Notes: a model not told the origin generated them from the sequence alone. A stretch of DNA of 64,000 bases from DASRAJ01 sp035638255 (GCA_035638255.1 DASRAJ010000098.1:131533-195532), one strand, 5' to 3'. Counted from the stretch's first letter, positions 33,571-42,454 are shown. Numbers and translations: made by a program.

Positions 33571-34179
33571 CTAATAAAACTGCAGCGCTACTACCATACT
33601 GATCACGCCAATAAAATAGCCGGCGAAAATTTCTCCAATACTGTGTGCATTCAATAGCAAGCGGCTGCTGCCGATAATACCGGCGAGCAGAATGATAATG
33701 ATCAGGAGGTAGTCCATATTGTCAGCACTCAGCAAACACAAAGCCAGTGTAATCATGATAAAGCAACCCATCGCTCCTGCGTGCGCGCTGATTTTCCAAA
33801 AGAGATTCAGCATGAAAACGGCGAACAGCGTGATGGTAGCGCCGAGAATAATGATGTCAAACACCTGCGGATATCCTGATTTGCGAAACACTACATACGC
33901 CCAAATGTAGAATGCGCCGGTAGTGATGTAGGGAACAAGTCGTTCTTTAGGATCATCCATCTGCAATGATTTTACAAATCCCAATCGCCAGAGAAGGAAG
34001 ATGGCAATGAAAGGAAAAAGGAAGGTATTAATCATTACCGCCACAAAAATCTGGCTGATTTGTTTTGAGCCGTAAGCAGAAAACAACAACGGATTCGTGA
34101 AGTACACCAGCGCAAATGCATAAGTAGGAAGAACCAGTGGATGAAAGAGAATAGAAACTATTTTGGCAACAGTGCGCAA
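33571..34179 (-). CDS. PAP2-like integral membrane protein
   Basis: A 202-residue membrane protein with about six hydrophobic helices. It resembles the PAP2 phosphatase superfamily: WKISAHAGAMG contains the Ser-His of motif 2, and SSRLLLNAHSIGEIFAGYFIG matches the third PAP2 motif with its His. The first motif (KxxxxxxRP) is represented only by PKERLVPY, so whether it is an active lipid phosphatase is uncertain. It lies between the choice-of-anchor B gene and rpoN. The ATG at 34179 directly follows a composite micro-repeat. Confidence 0.8.
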   Translation of the reverse strand: MRTVAKIVSILFHPLVLPTYAFALVYFTNPLLFSAYGSKQISQIFVAVMINTFLFPFIAIFLLWRLGFVKSLQMDDPKERLVPYITTGAFYIWAYVVFRKSGYPQVFDIIILGATITLFAVFMLNLFWKISAHAGAMGCFIMITLALCLLSADNMDYLLIIIILLAGIIGSSRLLLNAHSIGEIFAGYFIGVISMVVALQFY

Positions 34180-34182
34180 GAA

Positions 34183-34286
34183 GATGGTGAATGAGTGAAT
34201 GGTGAAAAGTCAATGGTCATTCGTCAGTGGTCATTGTTTTTTTATCTTATTTCTTACGTCTTATTTCTTACATCTGCCCTCTGTTT
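34183..34286. repeat. composite micro-repeat array between rpoN and the PAP2-like gene
   Basis: Three unrelated unit families lie side by side: GGTGAAT (about 34183-34205), a CAATGGTCATT family (about 34209-34237) and a TTATTTCTTACGTC family with two copies (about 34244-34273). The array starts 16 bp after the rpoN stop and ends 3 bp before the next start. Confidence 0.75.
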
Positions 34287-34287
34287 A

Positions 34288-35865
34288 TTAAAGCTCCTTC
34301 CGCAACCGCGCCACCGGAATCTCCAACTGCTCCCTATACTTCGCTACGGTTCTGCGCGCGATGTTGTAACCTTTCTCTTTCAAAAGCTGTGTGAGCTTTT
34401 CATCGGAGAGCGGTTTGCTTTTGTTTTCAATTGCAATCAGGTCGGTGAGAATTTTTTTCACTTCACGGGTAGAAACTTCTTCGCCGCTATCGGTGGAGAG
34501 AGATTCTGCAAAAAAGAATTTCAGCTTGAAGGTGCCGAATTCTGTTTGCACATACTTGCTGTTTGCTACTCTTGACACTGTGGAAATATCGAGCCCGGTT
34601 TTCTCCGCAATATCTTTCAGGATCATTGGCTTCAGTCGTGTTTCATCACCGGTAAGGAAAAATTCCTGCTGATGTTCCATGATTGCATTCATGGTGAGCA
34701 GCAGGGTTTGCTGCCGCTGGCGAATTGCATCAATGAACCATTTCGCTGAATCAATTTTTTGTTTGATAAACATCACCGCTTCTTTCTGTGCCTTGTCTTT
34801 CTTCGCTCCTTTCTGGTAATCACGAATCATCTCTTTAAAATGCTGACTGATTCGCAGGTCGGGCACGTTCATGTGATTGAGTGACAGGTCCAGCTCACCA
34901 TCGTTATTCACGATATGAAAATCGGGAATGATGATCTTCTCAAACTCTGATGATCCGGTGAAGGAGCTGCCGGGCTTGGGATTCAGGTGCGTGATGTGGG
35001 TGATCACCTGGCGAAAAACTTCATCGTCCACATCGAGCTGCTTCTGCAATTTTTCATAGTGCTTCTTTACAAACTCATCAAAGTAATCATTGATGACTTT
35101 AAGAGAGAGTTCCTTCACCTGCTGATGATTTTCAGCGCGTTCAAGCTGCAGTTGCAAACATTCTTTCAAATCTCTCGCTCCTGTTCCGGGCGGATCCAGG
35201 CCCTGAATGATCTTCAGCACTTCTTCCAGTTCTGCCTCCGTACACGGAATATTTTGAGAAAAGGCAAGATCATCTACCATGGCATCGAGCGGGCGGCGCA
35301 GGTAGCCATCATCATCCATGCTGCCGATGAGATATTGACCGAGCATGTGCCGGTGCTCATCGAGCTCTTCCATGCCGAGCTGCTCTTCTAAATACTCATG
35401 AAAGGTTCTTGACACAGGCACGGGCAGCACGCGCTTGTCTTCCTGCTCCGGATAGTTTTCATCGCGCATCTTATACTCCGCCACTTCATCCTCATCCATA
35501 TAATCGGTGAGTTCATTGTTGTCAGAACTCAGGTAATCATCTTCTTCATCTTCTTTTTCTGCCGTGGCTTCTTCTTCCTTCTCTTCCTTTTCTTCTTTTT
35601 CAACTTCTGTTTCCGGTTCTGCTTCAGTTTCCGCTTCGCTTTCCGCCTCGTCTTTTACTTCAGGTGTTTCGTCCTCGCTTCCGGATTGAAGTTCATCTTC
35701 ATTATCCTCTTCCTGCACGCCTTCCTCAAGAGCGGGATTGCCTTCCAGCTCCTCCTTAATTCGTTCTTCCAGCGCATCGGTAGGAATCTGCAGCAGCTTG
35801 ATTAGTTGGATCTGCTGCGGTGATAGTTTCTGAAGGAGCTTCTGTTGTAGTCCTTGCTTGAGCAT
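34288..35865 (-). CDS. rpoN: RNA polymerase sigma-54 factor
   Basis: The alternative sigma factor that recognises -24/-12 promoters and needs AAA+ activators. From the chosen start it has 525 residues. Region I is MLKQGLQQKLLQKLSPQQIQLIKLLQIPTDALEERIKEELEGNPALEE. After it comes an acidic low-complexity stretch of about 90 residues (Glu-rich, about residues 50-135). The core-binding and DNA-binding regions follow, with the RpoN box ARRTVAKYRE near the end. The Met at 35865 fits region I; a longer frame to 35928 looks unconserved. No activator gene is nearby. The stop is followed by the composite micro-repeat array. Confidence 0.95.
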   Translation of the reverse strand: MLKQGLQQKLLQKLSPQQIQLIKLLQIPTDALEERIKEELEGNPALEEGVQEEDNEDELQSGSEDETPEVKDEAESEAETEAEPETEVEKEEKEEKEEEATAEKEDEEDDYLSSDNNELTDYMDEDEVAEYKMRDENYPEQEDKRVLPVPVSRTFHEYLEEQLGMEELDEHRHMLGQYLIGSMDDDGYLRRPLDAMVDDLAFSQNIPCTEAELEEVLKIIQGLDPPGTGARDLKECLQLQLERAENHQQVKELSLKVINDYFDEFVKKHYEKLQKQLDVDDEVFRQVITHITHLNPKPGSSFTGSSEFEKIIIPDFHIVNNDGELDLSLNHMNVPDLRISQHFKEMIRDYQKGAKKDKAQKEAVMFIKQKIDSAKWFIDAIRQRQQTLLLTMNAIMEHQQEFFLTGDETRLKPMILKDIAEKTGLDISTVSRVANSKYVQTEFGTFKLKFFFAESLSTDSGEEVSTREVKKILTDLIAIENKSKPLSDEKLTQLLKEKGYNIARRTVAKYREQLEIPVARLRKEL

Positions 35866-36200
35866 ATAGTTCGTTCGGGTCTTTGCATTCTCGTCACGCT
35901 GCAATAATACCAAAAAGGAGAGTAACAAAAATGATAATGCGTGAGAAATGATTTCTGAAAATGAAAAAAATGAAGTTGAATGTTTAACCCGGATTCTGCA
36001 GCAGAAGATTTCTTATCAATGAAGGTTGATAAAAATTTTCTTCCTTGTTCAGAAATTGGATTTCTTAGACAAACCGGATTTCTTTCCTGGTCAAAAAAAA
36101 TTTCACGTAAAGGCGCAATTAAAAAATTGAATGCTAAGAAAATCCCCTCACAGAGTGCATTGGAAATCCAACCCGTTCCGCTGCACCGGGATTCGGGAAA
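35866..36200. other. intergenic region between rpoN and an amidohydrolase-family gene
   Basis: It should hold the rpoN promoter (minus strand). An open frame of 82 codons lies on the plus strand at 35980-36228, but it overlaps the amidohydrolase end and reads like non-coding sequence. I see no RNA gene, repeat or full-consensus promoter. Confidence 0.45.
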
Positions 36201-37487
36201 TCATTTGAGCCCATACTTCTTCATATAGATATTGTACAACTCCTTCTGCGAATTGTCGAGATTGATTTGCCTTCCCTGTATGAAAGCATAAATGATGTTA
36301 TTCGTTTTCATATCAAGCACATCGCCATCGCTGATGATGATGTTTGCATCTTTCCCAACTTCGAGTGTGCCGGTACGATCCTCAATACCAAGAATTTTCG
36401 CTGTCGAAGAAGTGATACTCCTGAGCGCATCTTCTTTACTCACCCCATAAGCAACAGTTGTTCCTGCCATGAATGGAAGATTTCTTTGGGGCCAGAAACC
36501 ATAAAGACTCAGGCAATAAATCACACCGGCTTTGTTGAGCAATGCAGCGGTTTGATAAGGAATTTCTATTTCAACATCATCACCCGCGGGAAGCTGATGA
36601 ACATTACCAAGAATCACTGCGATATTATTTTCTTTCAGCAGATCAGTGCACATGTATGAATCTCTTCCGCCAACAATTACAATGTGAAGATTGAAGTCGC
36701 TCGCAAAGTGAACAGCGTTGAGGATCTCGCGCACGTAATCGCAATGAATGAAAAGGGTTTTGCTCCGGTCAAACAAACTCTTCATCGCTTCAAAGTTGAT
36801 GTTGCGATCAGCGTGCAAAGCTTCTTCATTGTAAGATTTTGCCTGTGAAAAATATTGGCGGACCTGAGTCACCTGCTTTTCATAATCATCACTCACGGTT
36901 TGTGAGCCGCCGTTATCATCGAAGCTGTATTTGAAGAATGAAGGCCAGTTAAGATGAAGTCCATCGTCAATTTTGTATTCCGCATCTTCCCAATTCCACG
37001 CATCAAGTTGCATGATGGATGAAGTGCCGGAAATAATTCCTCCCTGCGGAACTACCTGAGCGATAAGAATTCCATTCGAGCGCACAGTAGGTGTTGCTTT
37101 TGAATCGGTATTGTAAGCAATCAAGCTTCGCACACCGGGATTGTAATCACCCACTTCATTGTAATCATTGGTTGCACGTGCAGCATCAATTTCACTCAAT
37201 CCAATGTCAGTGTTTGGTGCAATAATACCCGGATAAATTTGTTTGCCTTGTGCGCGAATAATTTTTGCGTTACCCGACAAACGAACATTGGATGTTTCAC
37301 CAACGAACGTGATTTTTCCCTTATCAAAAATTACCGCTCCGTTTTCAATCACTTGTCCATTCCCGACGTGAATAGTGCCATCAAGAATTATGGTGACAGA
37401 ATCTTGCTCATTGGCAGGTACAATACGCTGCGCATAAGATTGCGAGAATGAAATAGCCAGAAGTGCTAAAAGAATTGTTTTGTTCAT
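36201..37487 (-). CDS. amidohydrolase-family protein lacking metal ligands
   Basis: A 428-residue exported protein with a signal peptide ending near QSYAQRI. The framework is that of an amidohydrolase: strand-rich start (ILDGTIHVGNGQVIENGAVIFDKGKITFVG), the GKQIYPGII segment, and a C-terminal part with AKILGIEDRTGTLEVGKDANIIISDGD. The HxH that normally follows PGxID is missing: the position reads APNTDIGLSEID. Canonical His and Asp ligands further on are also not evident. It is therefore probably not an active hydrolase. It is encoded just downstream of the tandem amidohydrolase gene (49 bp), so the two are likely co-expressed and may form a complex. Confidence 0.85.
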   Translation of the reverse strand: MNKTILLALLAISFSQSYAQRIVPANEQDSVTIILDGTIHVGNGQVIENGAVIFDKGKITFVGETSNVRLSGNAKIIRAQGKQIYPGIIAPNTDIGLSEIDAARATNDYNEVGDYNPGVRSLIAYNTDSKATPTVRSNGILIAQVVPQGGIISGTSSIMQLDAWNWEDAEYKIDDGLHLNWPSFFKYSFDDNGGSQTVSDDYEKQVTQVRQYFSQAKSYNEEALHADRNINFEAMKSLFDRSKTLFIHCDYVREILNAVHFASDFNLHIVIVGGRDSYMCTDLLKENNIAVILGNVHQLPAGDDVEIEIPYQTAALLNKAGVIYCLSLYGFWPQRNLPFMAGTTVAYGVSKEDALRSITSSTAKILGIEDRTGTLEVGKDANIIISDGDVLDMKTNNIIYAFIQGRQINLDNSQKELYNIYMKKYGLK

Positions 37488-37510
37488 CGGTTTAATTGTT
37501 CGCTTTTTTT

Positions 37511-37539
37511 GCCTACTGCCTACTGCTTATTGCCTACTA
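37511..37539. repeat. GCCTACT micro-repeat at the amidohydrolase stop
   Basis: Four imperfect units (GCCTACT, GCCTACT, GCTTATT, GCCTACT) lie directly 3' of, and include, the TAG stop of the tandem amidohydrolase gene. Confidence 0.7.
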
Positions 37540-40500
37540 ATTTCCCACGCCGCTTCCATCCGTAATCACATCACAATCCCACTCACGATTAAAGTAGATG
37601 CCCGGCTTTTGCACAGGCTCTCCGCTTTGTTTTGCCCGGAGCATTTCATTGATTAATCGTGTTCGCTCTTTCTGAATCCAGGCTTGCTTCGCGAGTTCAT
37701 CGGGTTCATTGTAAAACATAATTCCATCTACCAGTGTCATCTCACATTTTGCATAAATCGAAAGAGGATTATCACTCCACAAGACGACATCTGCGTCTTT
37801 TCCAACCTTAATGCTCCCAACGCGATCATCTATGTGCAACATCTTCGCGGGATTGAGCGTGCAGAGTTTCCATGCCTCTTCTTCACTCAAGCCACCATAC
37901 TTGATTGACTTCGCCGCTTCCTGGTTTAATCGCCGCGCTTGTTCGGCGTCATCAGAATTCACTGCCGTCACTACGCCTTCCTTTGTGAGAATAGCAGAGT
38001 TGTATGGAATTGCATCGTACACTTCATACTTGTAAGCCCACCAGTCAGAAAAATTGGAAGCGAAGATGCCACGGGCTTTCAGCTTGTCAGCGACCTTATA
38101 ACCTTCAAGTACGTGTGTGAACGTGTTCATTTTAAAATGCATGGAATCGGCGATGTGCATGAGCATGTTCATTTCCGATTGCACGTACGAGTGACACGTG
38201 ATGAATCTTTTTCCATCCAGAATTTCTGCGAGTGCATCGAGTTGAAGATTGCGACGGGGAGGAATGGCTTTGAGTTTATCTTTTGCCGAAAGCGAACTAA
38301 AGTTCGCGCTACTCAGCTTATAATCTTTTGCGCGAATAAAGGCGTCGAACATAATCTGCTCAACACCCATTCTTGTTTGCGGGAAGCGAATCGTGTTGAA
38401 ATCACCCCAGTTTGATTGCTTCACATTTTCACCGAGTGCAAACTTGATGAAGCCCGTCCATCCTTCGAACTTCATTGCTTCCGGGCTATAACCCCATCGC
38501 AATTTCACAAGTTGTGTTTGTCCCCCGATTGGATTCGCGGAGCCGTGCAACAGGTGCGAGCACGTGACTCCTCCTGCAAGATTGCGATAGATGTTGATGT
38601 CCGTGGGGTCAATCACATCTGCTATGCGCACTTCTGAAGTTACTGCATGTGTTCCTTCATTCACGCCTTGAGCGATGGCAATGTGTGAGTGCTCATCAAT
38701 AATGCCACTTGTGAGATATTTCCCTGTCGCATCAATTACATGAGCATTTGCAGGAGCGGAAATATTTTTTCCGATCTGAGATATTTTTCCGTTTGTAATC
38801 AGCACATCGGTGTTTTGAAGAATGCCATCGCTTTCATTCGTCCACACCGTTGCGTTCCTGAAAAGAAAAGTTTCTTGTTTTGGAAGCGAAGCATTTCCAT
38901 ATCCGACAAATGGATACAGCACTTGCGATTCAACTTTCGGTTTTTCTTTTTTGGAATTTTTCTTTTCTGTAAAAGGCGAGGCGAATCTTGCAGTCCATTT
39001 TATCCAGTTTCCGTTTACATCTTGTCCTGTGCCTTCAAAATCTTCGCCTTTCTGATATCCGCTGAGCAGGTATGAAGCTTTGCTTGTGTCCTTTGGGTAG
39101 TGAAATGCAATAGAGATGAGGTCATCGGATTTGCTCAGTGTGACTTTCAGTTTTGTTGTGTCGCTGATTTTAATGGCTGCCTCGGGCTGACCAATGGAAC
39201 CTTCAATAGAAAGATTCAATGAAATAGGACCGATGTTAAGCTGATAATTTCCCCGAAGATCTTTAAAGTCGAAACTGTTGATGATGTACGGAATTCCTTT
39301 CACCCAATTCTGGTAGATCACGTTCTTCTCGTTGAAAATGGAATCGGAGCAAATGAGGAAGTCAGCAACTTTTCCATTCGCCAAACTTCCAACCTGATCA
39401 AAGACTCCAAGAAGATTTGCCGGCGTGTACGTGAGATCTTTCAGCGCTTCCTTCTCACTCAATCCATAGTCAATTGCTTTGCGAAGATTTTTCCAGAAAT
39501 CTTTTTTGTCTTTCAAATCGGAAGCGGTAAGAGCGAAAGTGATTCCTGCTTTCTCAAGTGATGCCGCATTTGACGGTGCCATTTCCCAATGCATCATGGA
39601 AGCAAGTGAAACCAATTGCGCATCATAGGGATCACTGAAATCATAGGCACGGGGAAAATTCAGCGGGATGATCAAGGCATCACCTGTGGCTTTCAGATCA
39701 TCAATACGCTGATACTCGCTGCCATTTCCTTTGATGATGTATTTAATGCTGAACTCATCACCGATTTTATCAGCGCGTAATTCAGAGTACACATCGCCCA
39801 CCTGGAAAATTTGTGGCAGCGATAGCGCCTTATTCAATTCATCGAGAGAAATGTTGTCTTCTTCTTTATTGCCATATTGCCTGTACCATTGCGCGTCGTA
39901 ATAAGTTTGACGAAGCAGTGCAATACTTCCCATCAATGAGCTTGGATATTCCTGCGTTGAAATTCCTTTGTTGAATGAATAATATTCTGCCGACTGATCT
40001 TTCAGGAAGTTTTGATTCTCACGCTCATCGCCGAGTAGCACCATGGTTCCTGTGCCGCGAACAATGCCATCCTGCTGATGTGTTGACACGGCGCCGAATC
40101 CCAGCTCGCGGAGTTGTTTCGCTTTGTCGCCATCGGTCTTGTATAGTTCATTAGCATGCAGTTCAGGATGTATTGCCTGATTCCAGTTATACGACCCTTT
40201 CTTGCTGGATTCATATTGCGGCGGCCGCGGCCCTTGTTGCTGATCGCGCTTTGCCTCCGGAACTCCATAATCAGAATAGATGTCAATGAAAGAAGGATAA
40301 ATGTATTTGCCCTGAACGTTGATTTCGACTGCACCTTTTGGAATTGAAATGTTTTGACCTACAGCCTCAATCTTTCCGTCATGGACAATGATCGTTGCGT
40401 CTTTGATCATCGTTTGGTAGTCGGTGAAAATGTTTGCGTGAGTGAGCGCGTAATATTTTTCACGTGGATCGGCGACCCCATTTTTGTGAAAGGTTTGTTG

Positions 40501-40581
40501 AGCGGAAATAGTGAGAGTGAGAGTAAGAGTAAGAGTAAGAGTAAGCGTAAAGGTGAGAATGAGGGCAGAAAGTTTCTTCAT
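37537..40581 (-). CDS. tandem amidohydrolase (inactive plus active domain) with repeat-encoded signal peptide
   Basis: An exported protein of 1014 residues from Met at 40581 (MKKLSALI), which starts a signal peptide ending near TISAQQT. It contains two amidohydrolase domains. In the N-terminal domain the metal site is degenerate (PSFIDIYSDYG in place of PGxIDxHxH). In the C-terminal domain HSH is present (SGIIDEHSHIAIAQG), followed by CHSYVQSEMN, FTHVLEGYKVAD and a catalytic Asp in AVNSDDAEQARR. So one domain is probably a pseudoenzyme and one is active. The substrate is unknown; imidazolonepropionase- or dipeptidase-like hydrolysis is possible. The hydrophobic core of the signal peptide (TLTLTLTLTLTLTI) is encoded by a 6-bp repeat. 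Confidence 0.88.
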   Translation of the reverse strand: MKKLSALILTFTLTLTLTLTLTLTISAQQTFHKNGVADPREKYYALTHANIFTDYQTMIKDATIIVHDGKIEAVGQNISIPKGAVEINVQGKYIYPSFIDIYSDYGVPEAKRDQQQGPRPPQYESSKKGSYNWNQAIHPELHANELYKTDGDKAKQLRELGFGAVSTHQQDGIVRGTGTMVLLGDERENQNFLKDQSAEYYSFNKGISTQEYPSSLMGSIALLRQTYYDAQWYRQYGNKEEDNISLDELNKALSLPQIFQVGDVYSELRADKIGDEFSIKYIIKGNGSEYQRIDDLKATGDALIIPLNFPRAYDFSDPYDAQLVSLASMMHWEMAPSNAASLEKAGITFALTASDLKDKKDFWKNLRKAIDYGLSEKEALKDLTYTPANLLGVFDQVGSLANGKVADFLICSDSIFNEKNVIYQNWVKGIPYIINSFDFKDLRGNYQLNIGPISLNLSIEGSIGQPEAAIKISDTTKLKVTLSKSDDLISIAFHYPKDTSKASYLLSGYQKGEDFEGTGQDVNGNWIKWTARFASPFTEKKNSKKEKPKVESQVLYPFVGYGNASLPKQETFLFRNATVWTNESDGILQNTDVLITNGKISQIGKNISAPANAHVIDATGKYLTSGIIDEHSHIAIAQGVNEGTHAVTSEVRIADVIDPTDINIYRNLAGGVTCSHLLHGSANPIGGQTQLVKLRWGYSPEAMKFEGWTGFIKFALGENVKQSNWGDFNTIRFPQTRMGVEQIMFDAFIRAKDYKLSSANFSSLSAKDKLKAIPPRRNLQLDALAEILDGKRFITCHSYVQSEMNMLMHIADSMHFKMNTFTHVLEGYKVADKLKARGIFASNFSDWWAYKYEVYDAIPYNSAILTKEGVVTAVNSDDAEQARRLNQEAAKSIKYGGLSEEEAWKLCTLNPAKMLHIDDRVGSIKVGKDADVVLWSDNPLSIYAKCEMTLVDGIMFYNEPDELAKQAWIQKERTRLINEMLRAKQSGEPVQKPGIYFNREWDCDVITDGSGVGN
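40511..40563. repeat. 6-bp GAGTAA repeat coding for (Thr-Leu)n in a signal peptide
   Basis: About eight units (GTGAGA, GTAAGA, GTAAGC and relatives) run through the start of the amidohydrolase gene. Because the unit is two codons long, slippage would change signal length without a frameshift. Confidence 0.85.
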
Positions 40582-40742
40582 GCTGTTAAATGCAAAATGC
40601 AGGCGCCGAATGTAGAATGAAAAAATTTTCCGGCAGAAAAATTCGACCAAACCAATCTAAAATTTTGAATGGATAACTTTCCTTTTCAATAAGAAAAAAA
40701 TGGGAGGATAGCAGGAGAGTCCTTCAAAACACACCATGGACC

Positions 40743-40772
40743 TTGTCGTTTCATACACACGTTTTATATTTG
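40743..40772 (+). promoter_or_regulatory. promoter of the toxin-antitoxin pair
   Basis: TATATTTG (40765-40772) is an exact -7 match. TTG at 40743-40745 lies 19 bp before it. An AGGCGAGGAAA ribosome-binding-like sequence precedes the antitoxin ATG. Confidence 0.7.
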
Positions 40773-40795
40773 TAAAAAATAAATAGGCGAGGAAA

Positions 40796-41035
40796 ATGAA
40801 TAAAGTAACCTACACGAGCACCCTTTCCACTGCGCTGATGAAGCAGCTAAGTCACTATGCCGCGCATTTTAAGGTTCAGAAAAAAATAATCATCGAAACC
40901 GCCCTGAAGAAACATTTTGAGGAGCTGCGAAGAAAAGAACTGGCGGAAAGTTTTAAACGCGTAGCCAAAGACCGCGAAATGAAAGAGCTTGCCGAAGACG
41001 GGCTTGGTGATTATCTGAAAATGCTTGACCGATGA
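40796..41035 (+). CDS. antitoxin of a MazEF-type toxin-antitoxin pair
   Basis: A 79-residue protein whose stop overlaps the toxin start (ATGA), the standard arrangement of an antitoxin before its toxin. The N-terminal half (TYTSTLSTALMKQLSHYAAHFKVQKKIIIETALKKHFEELRR) resembles a ribbon-helix-helix DNA-binding domain. The C-terminal half (SFKRVAKDREMKELAEDGLGDYLKMLDR) would wrap the toxin. It should repress the pair's promoter together with the toxin. It is not a MazE by fold, but many MazF toxins have RHH partners. Confidence 0.85.
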   Translation: MNKVTYTSTLSTALMKQLSHYAAHFKVQKKIIIETALKKHFEELRRKELAESFKRVAKDREMKELAEDGLGDYLKMLDR

Positions 41036-41364
41036 AACAACGTGAAATCTGGTACGCCGATCTCAATCCTACCAGGGGTCGCGAGCAAAAAGGTGTGAGA
41101 CCGGTGGTAATCATTAGTGGTGATACAATGAACGACCACTCTGATCTCTGCATCGTTTGCCCTCTCACATCTCAAATAAAAAACTTTGCTTCCGGAGTGC
41201 TTCTGAAAAAAGATGGTTCCAATAAGCTGAAAGAAGATTCAGAAATACTGGCATTTCAGGTGAGGACTGTTTCACAACACCGGTTCACCAAAAAAATTGG
41301 CGCGATCACCGCAGATCAGCTTCGAACGGTATTGGAGCGGCTAATCGAAGTGTTCCAGTATTGA
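41032..41364 (+). CDS. mazF: MazF/PemK-type endoribonuclease toxin
   Basis: A 110-residue toxin of the MazF/PemK/CcdB fold that cleaves mRNA at short sequence motifs. The typical start MKQREIWYADLNPTRGREQKGVRPVVIIS includes the conserved GxEQxGxRPVVV stretch with the catalytic Arg. ITSQIKNFASG, EILAFQVRTVSQHRFTKKIGAIT and the C-terminal helix RTVLERLIEVFQY complete the fold. The 4-base overlap with the antitoxin and the strong promoter support an intact type II module. Confidence 0.93.
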   Translation: MKQREIWYADLNPTRGREQKGVRPVVIISGDTMNDHSDLCIVCPLTSQIKNFASGVLLKKDGSNKLKEDSEILAFQVRTVSQHRFTKKIGAITADQLRTVLERLIEVFQY

Positions 41365-41468
41365 ACTCACTTCAGGGACTTAAAAGTATTTTTGCTGATT
41401 GAGAATAAATTTTCCAATCTTCCTTTGATAAAATTATCTTGCAACCCAAAACAATCAACCTAAAAACG

Positions 41469-42293
41469 ATGAAAGAAAAATCAATTACACATAAAGGGAC
41501 AACCATCGGTTATTTTGAAGAAGGCAGTGGCTTCCCTATCGTGTTCGTTCACGGCTTCCCTTTTGATCATGCTGCATGGGCACATGGTTTCACCGATGCT
41601 TTCACAAAAAATTACAGGGTTATTCTTCCTGACAATGCCGGCTTCGGAAAATCAGGATTGCCGGATGAAGATGTGACGATGGAATACTATGCTGACTGCA
41701 TCAAAGCAATTCTCGACAACGAAAAAATTTCTTCTTGCCTGATGATCGGTCATTCAATGGGTGGCTATATGGTGCTCAATTTCGCACAGCGATTTCCGAA
41801 TTACCTGAAGGGCTTTGGATTATTTTCTTCTACCGCCTACGCTGATGATGATGCGAAGAAGCAGAATCGAATCGAGGTAGCAAACAATGCAAGAAAAATG
41901 AGTCCCGCTGAATTTGTGAATAGCATGCTGCACAAACTCTTCGGTGAGAAATACGCTGCCACTCACGAAAATGAAATTAATGAGTTCAAAAAATATTTCG
42001 GCTCAGTCGCTACCTCAGAAGGAATCGCGCAAGCATCACTTGCTATGGGAAAGAGAGCAGACACTTCGGATGTATTGAAGAACGCAAAAGTCCCTGTGCA
42101 TTTCATCATTGGAAATGATGATAAAGTTGTTCCACCGGAAAAAACTCTTCCGCTGACGAGTTTGCCAGAGCAATCAGTGATTGCTACGCTCGAAGGAACG
42201 GGTCACATGGGAATGATTGAAGCGATGCAGGAAAGTCAGAACAGGATTCAGGAGTGGATTGATGTCTGCAATGTTCCGAAGTCGTCGAATTGA
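41469..42293 (+). CDS. alpha/beta-fold hydrolase
   Basis: A 274-residue hydrolase of the alpha/beta superfamily. The nucleophile elbow is GHSMGG (Ser), the oxyanion region is VHGFPFDHAAW, and the acid and base lie in IIGNDDKVVPP (Asp) and GTGHMGMIEAM (His). Its substrate is not deducible: such enzymes include esterases and haloalkane dehalogenase-like proteins. Start at Met 41469 (MKEKSITHKGTTIGYFEEG) is preferred to the frame start at 41439. A diverged copy of the last 32 codons lies at 62392-62490, so the gene had a paralogue that decayed. Confidence 0.9.
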   Translation: MKEKSITHKGTTIGYFEEGSGFPIVFVHGFPFDHAAWAHGFTDAFTKNYRVILPDNAGFGKSGLPDEDVTMEYYADCIKAILDNEKISSCLMIGHSMGGYMVLNFAQRFPNYLKGFGLFSSTAYADDDAKKQNRIEVANNARKMSPAEFVNSMLHKLFGEKYAATHENEINEFKKYFGSVATSEGIAQASLAMGKRADTSDVLKNAKVPVHFIIGNDDKVVPPEKTLPLTSLPEQSVIATLEGTGHMGMIEAMQESQNRIQEWIDVCNVPKSSN

Positions 42294-42454
42294 TCATAAA
42301 ATTCTTGAAAAAAATCTGAGCCGAACGATATGATTAGGGGATTTTCTCTCTCCATAGCTAAATAATTCTCTAAGGGATTTGAGGAATGAATAATTGCAGC
42401 TTTGCTAAACATTTTGGCTGAATGGGGTCTTTCCAGGTGCGTATGTTTGAGAAG

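Noticed and set aside
35980..36228. 82-codon open frame on the plus strand between rpoN and an amidohydrolase gene
   Set aside because: It overlaps the end of the real minus-strand gene, has no recognisable motif and has no promoter or ribosome-binding site; it reads as non-coding.
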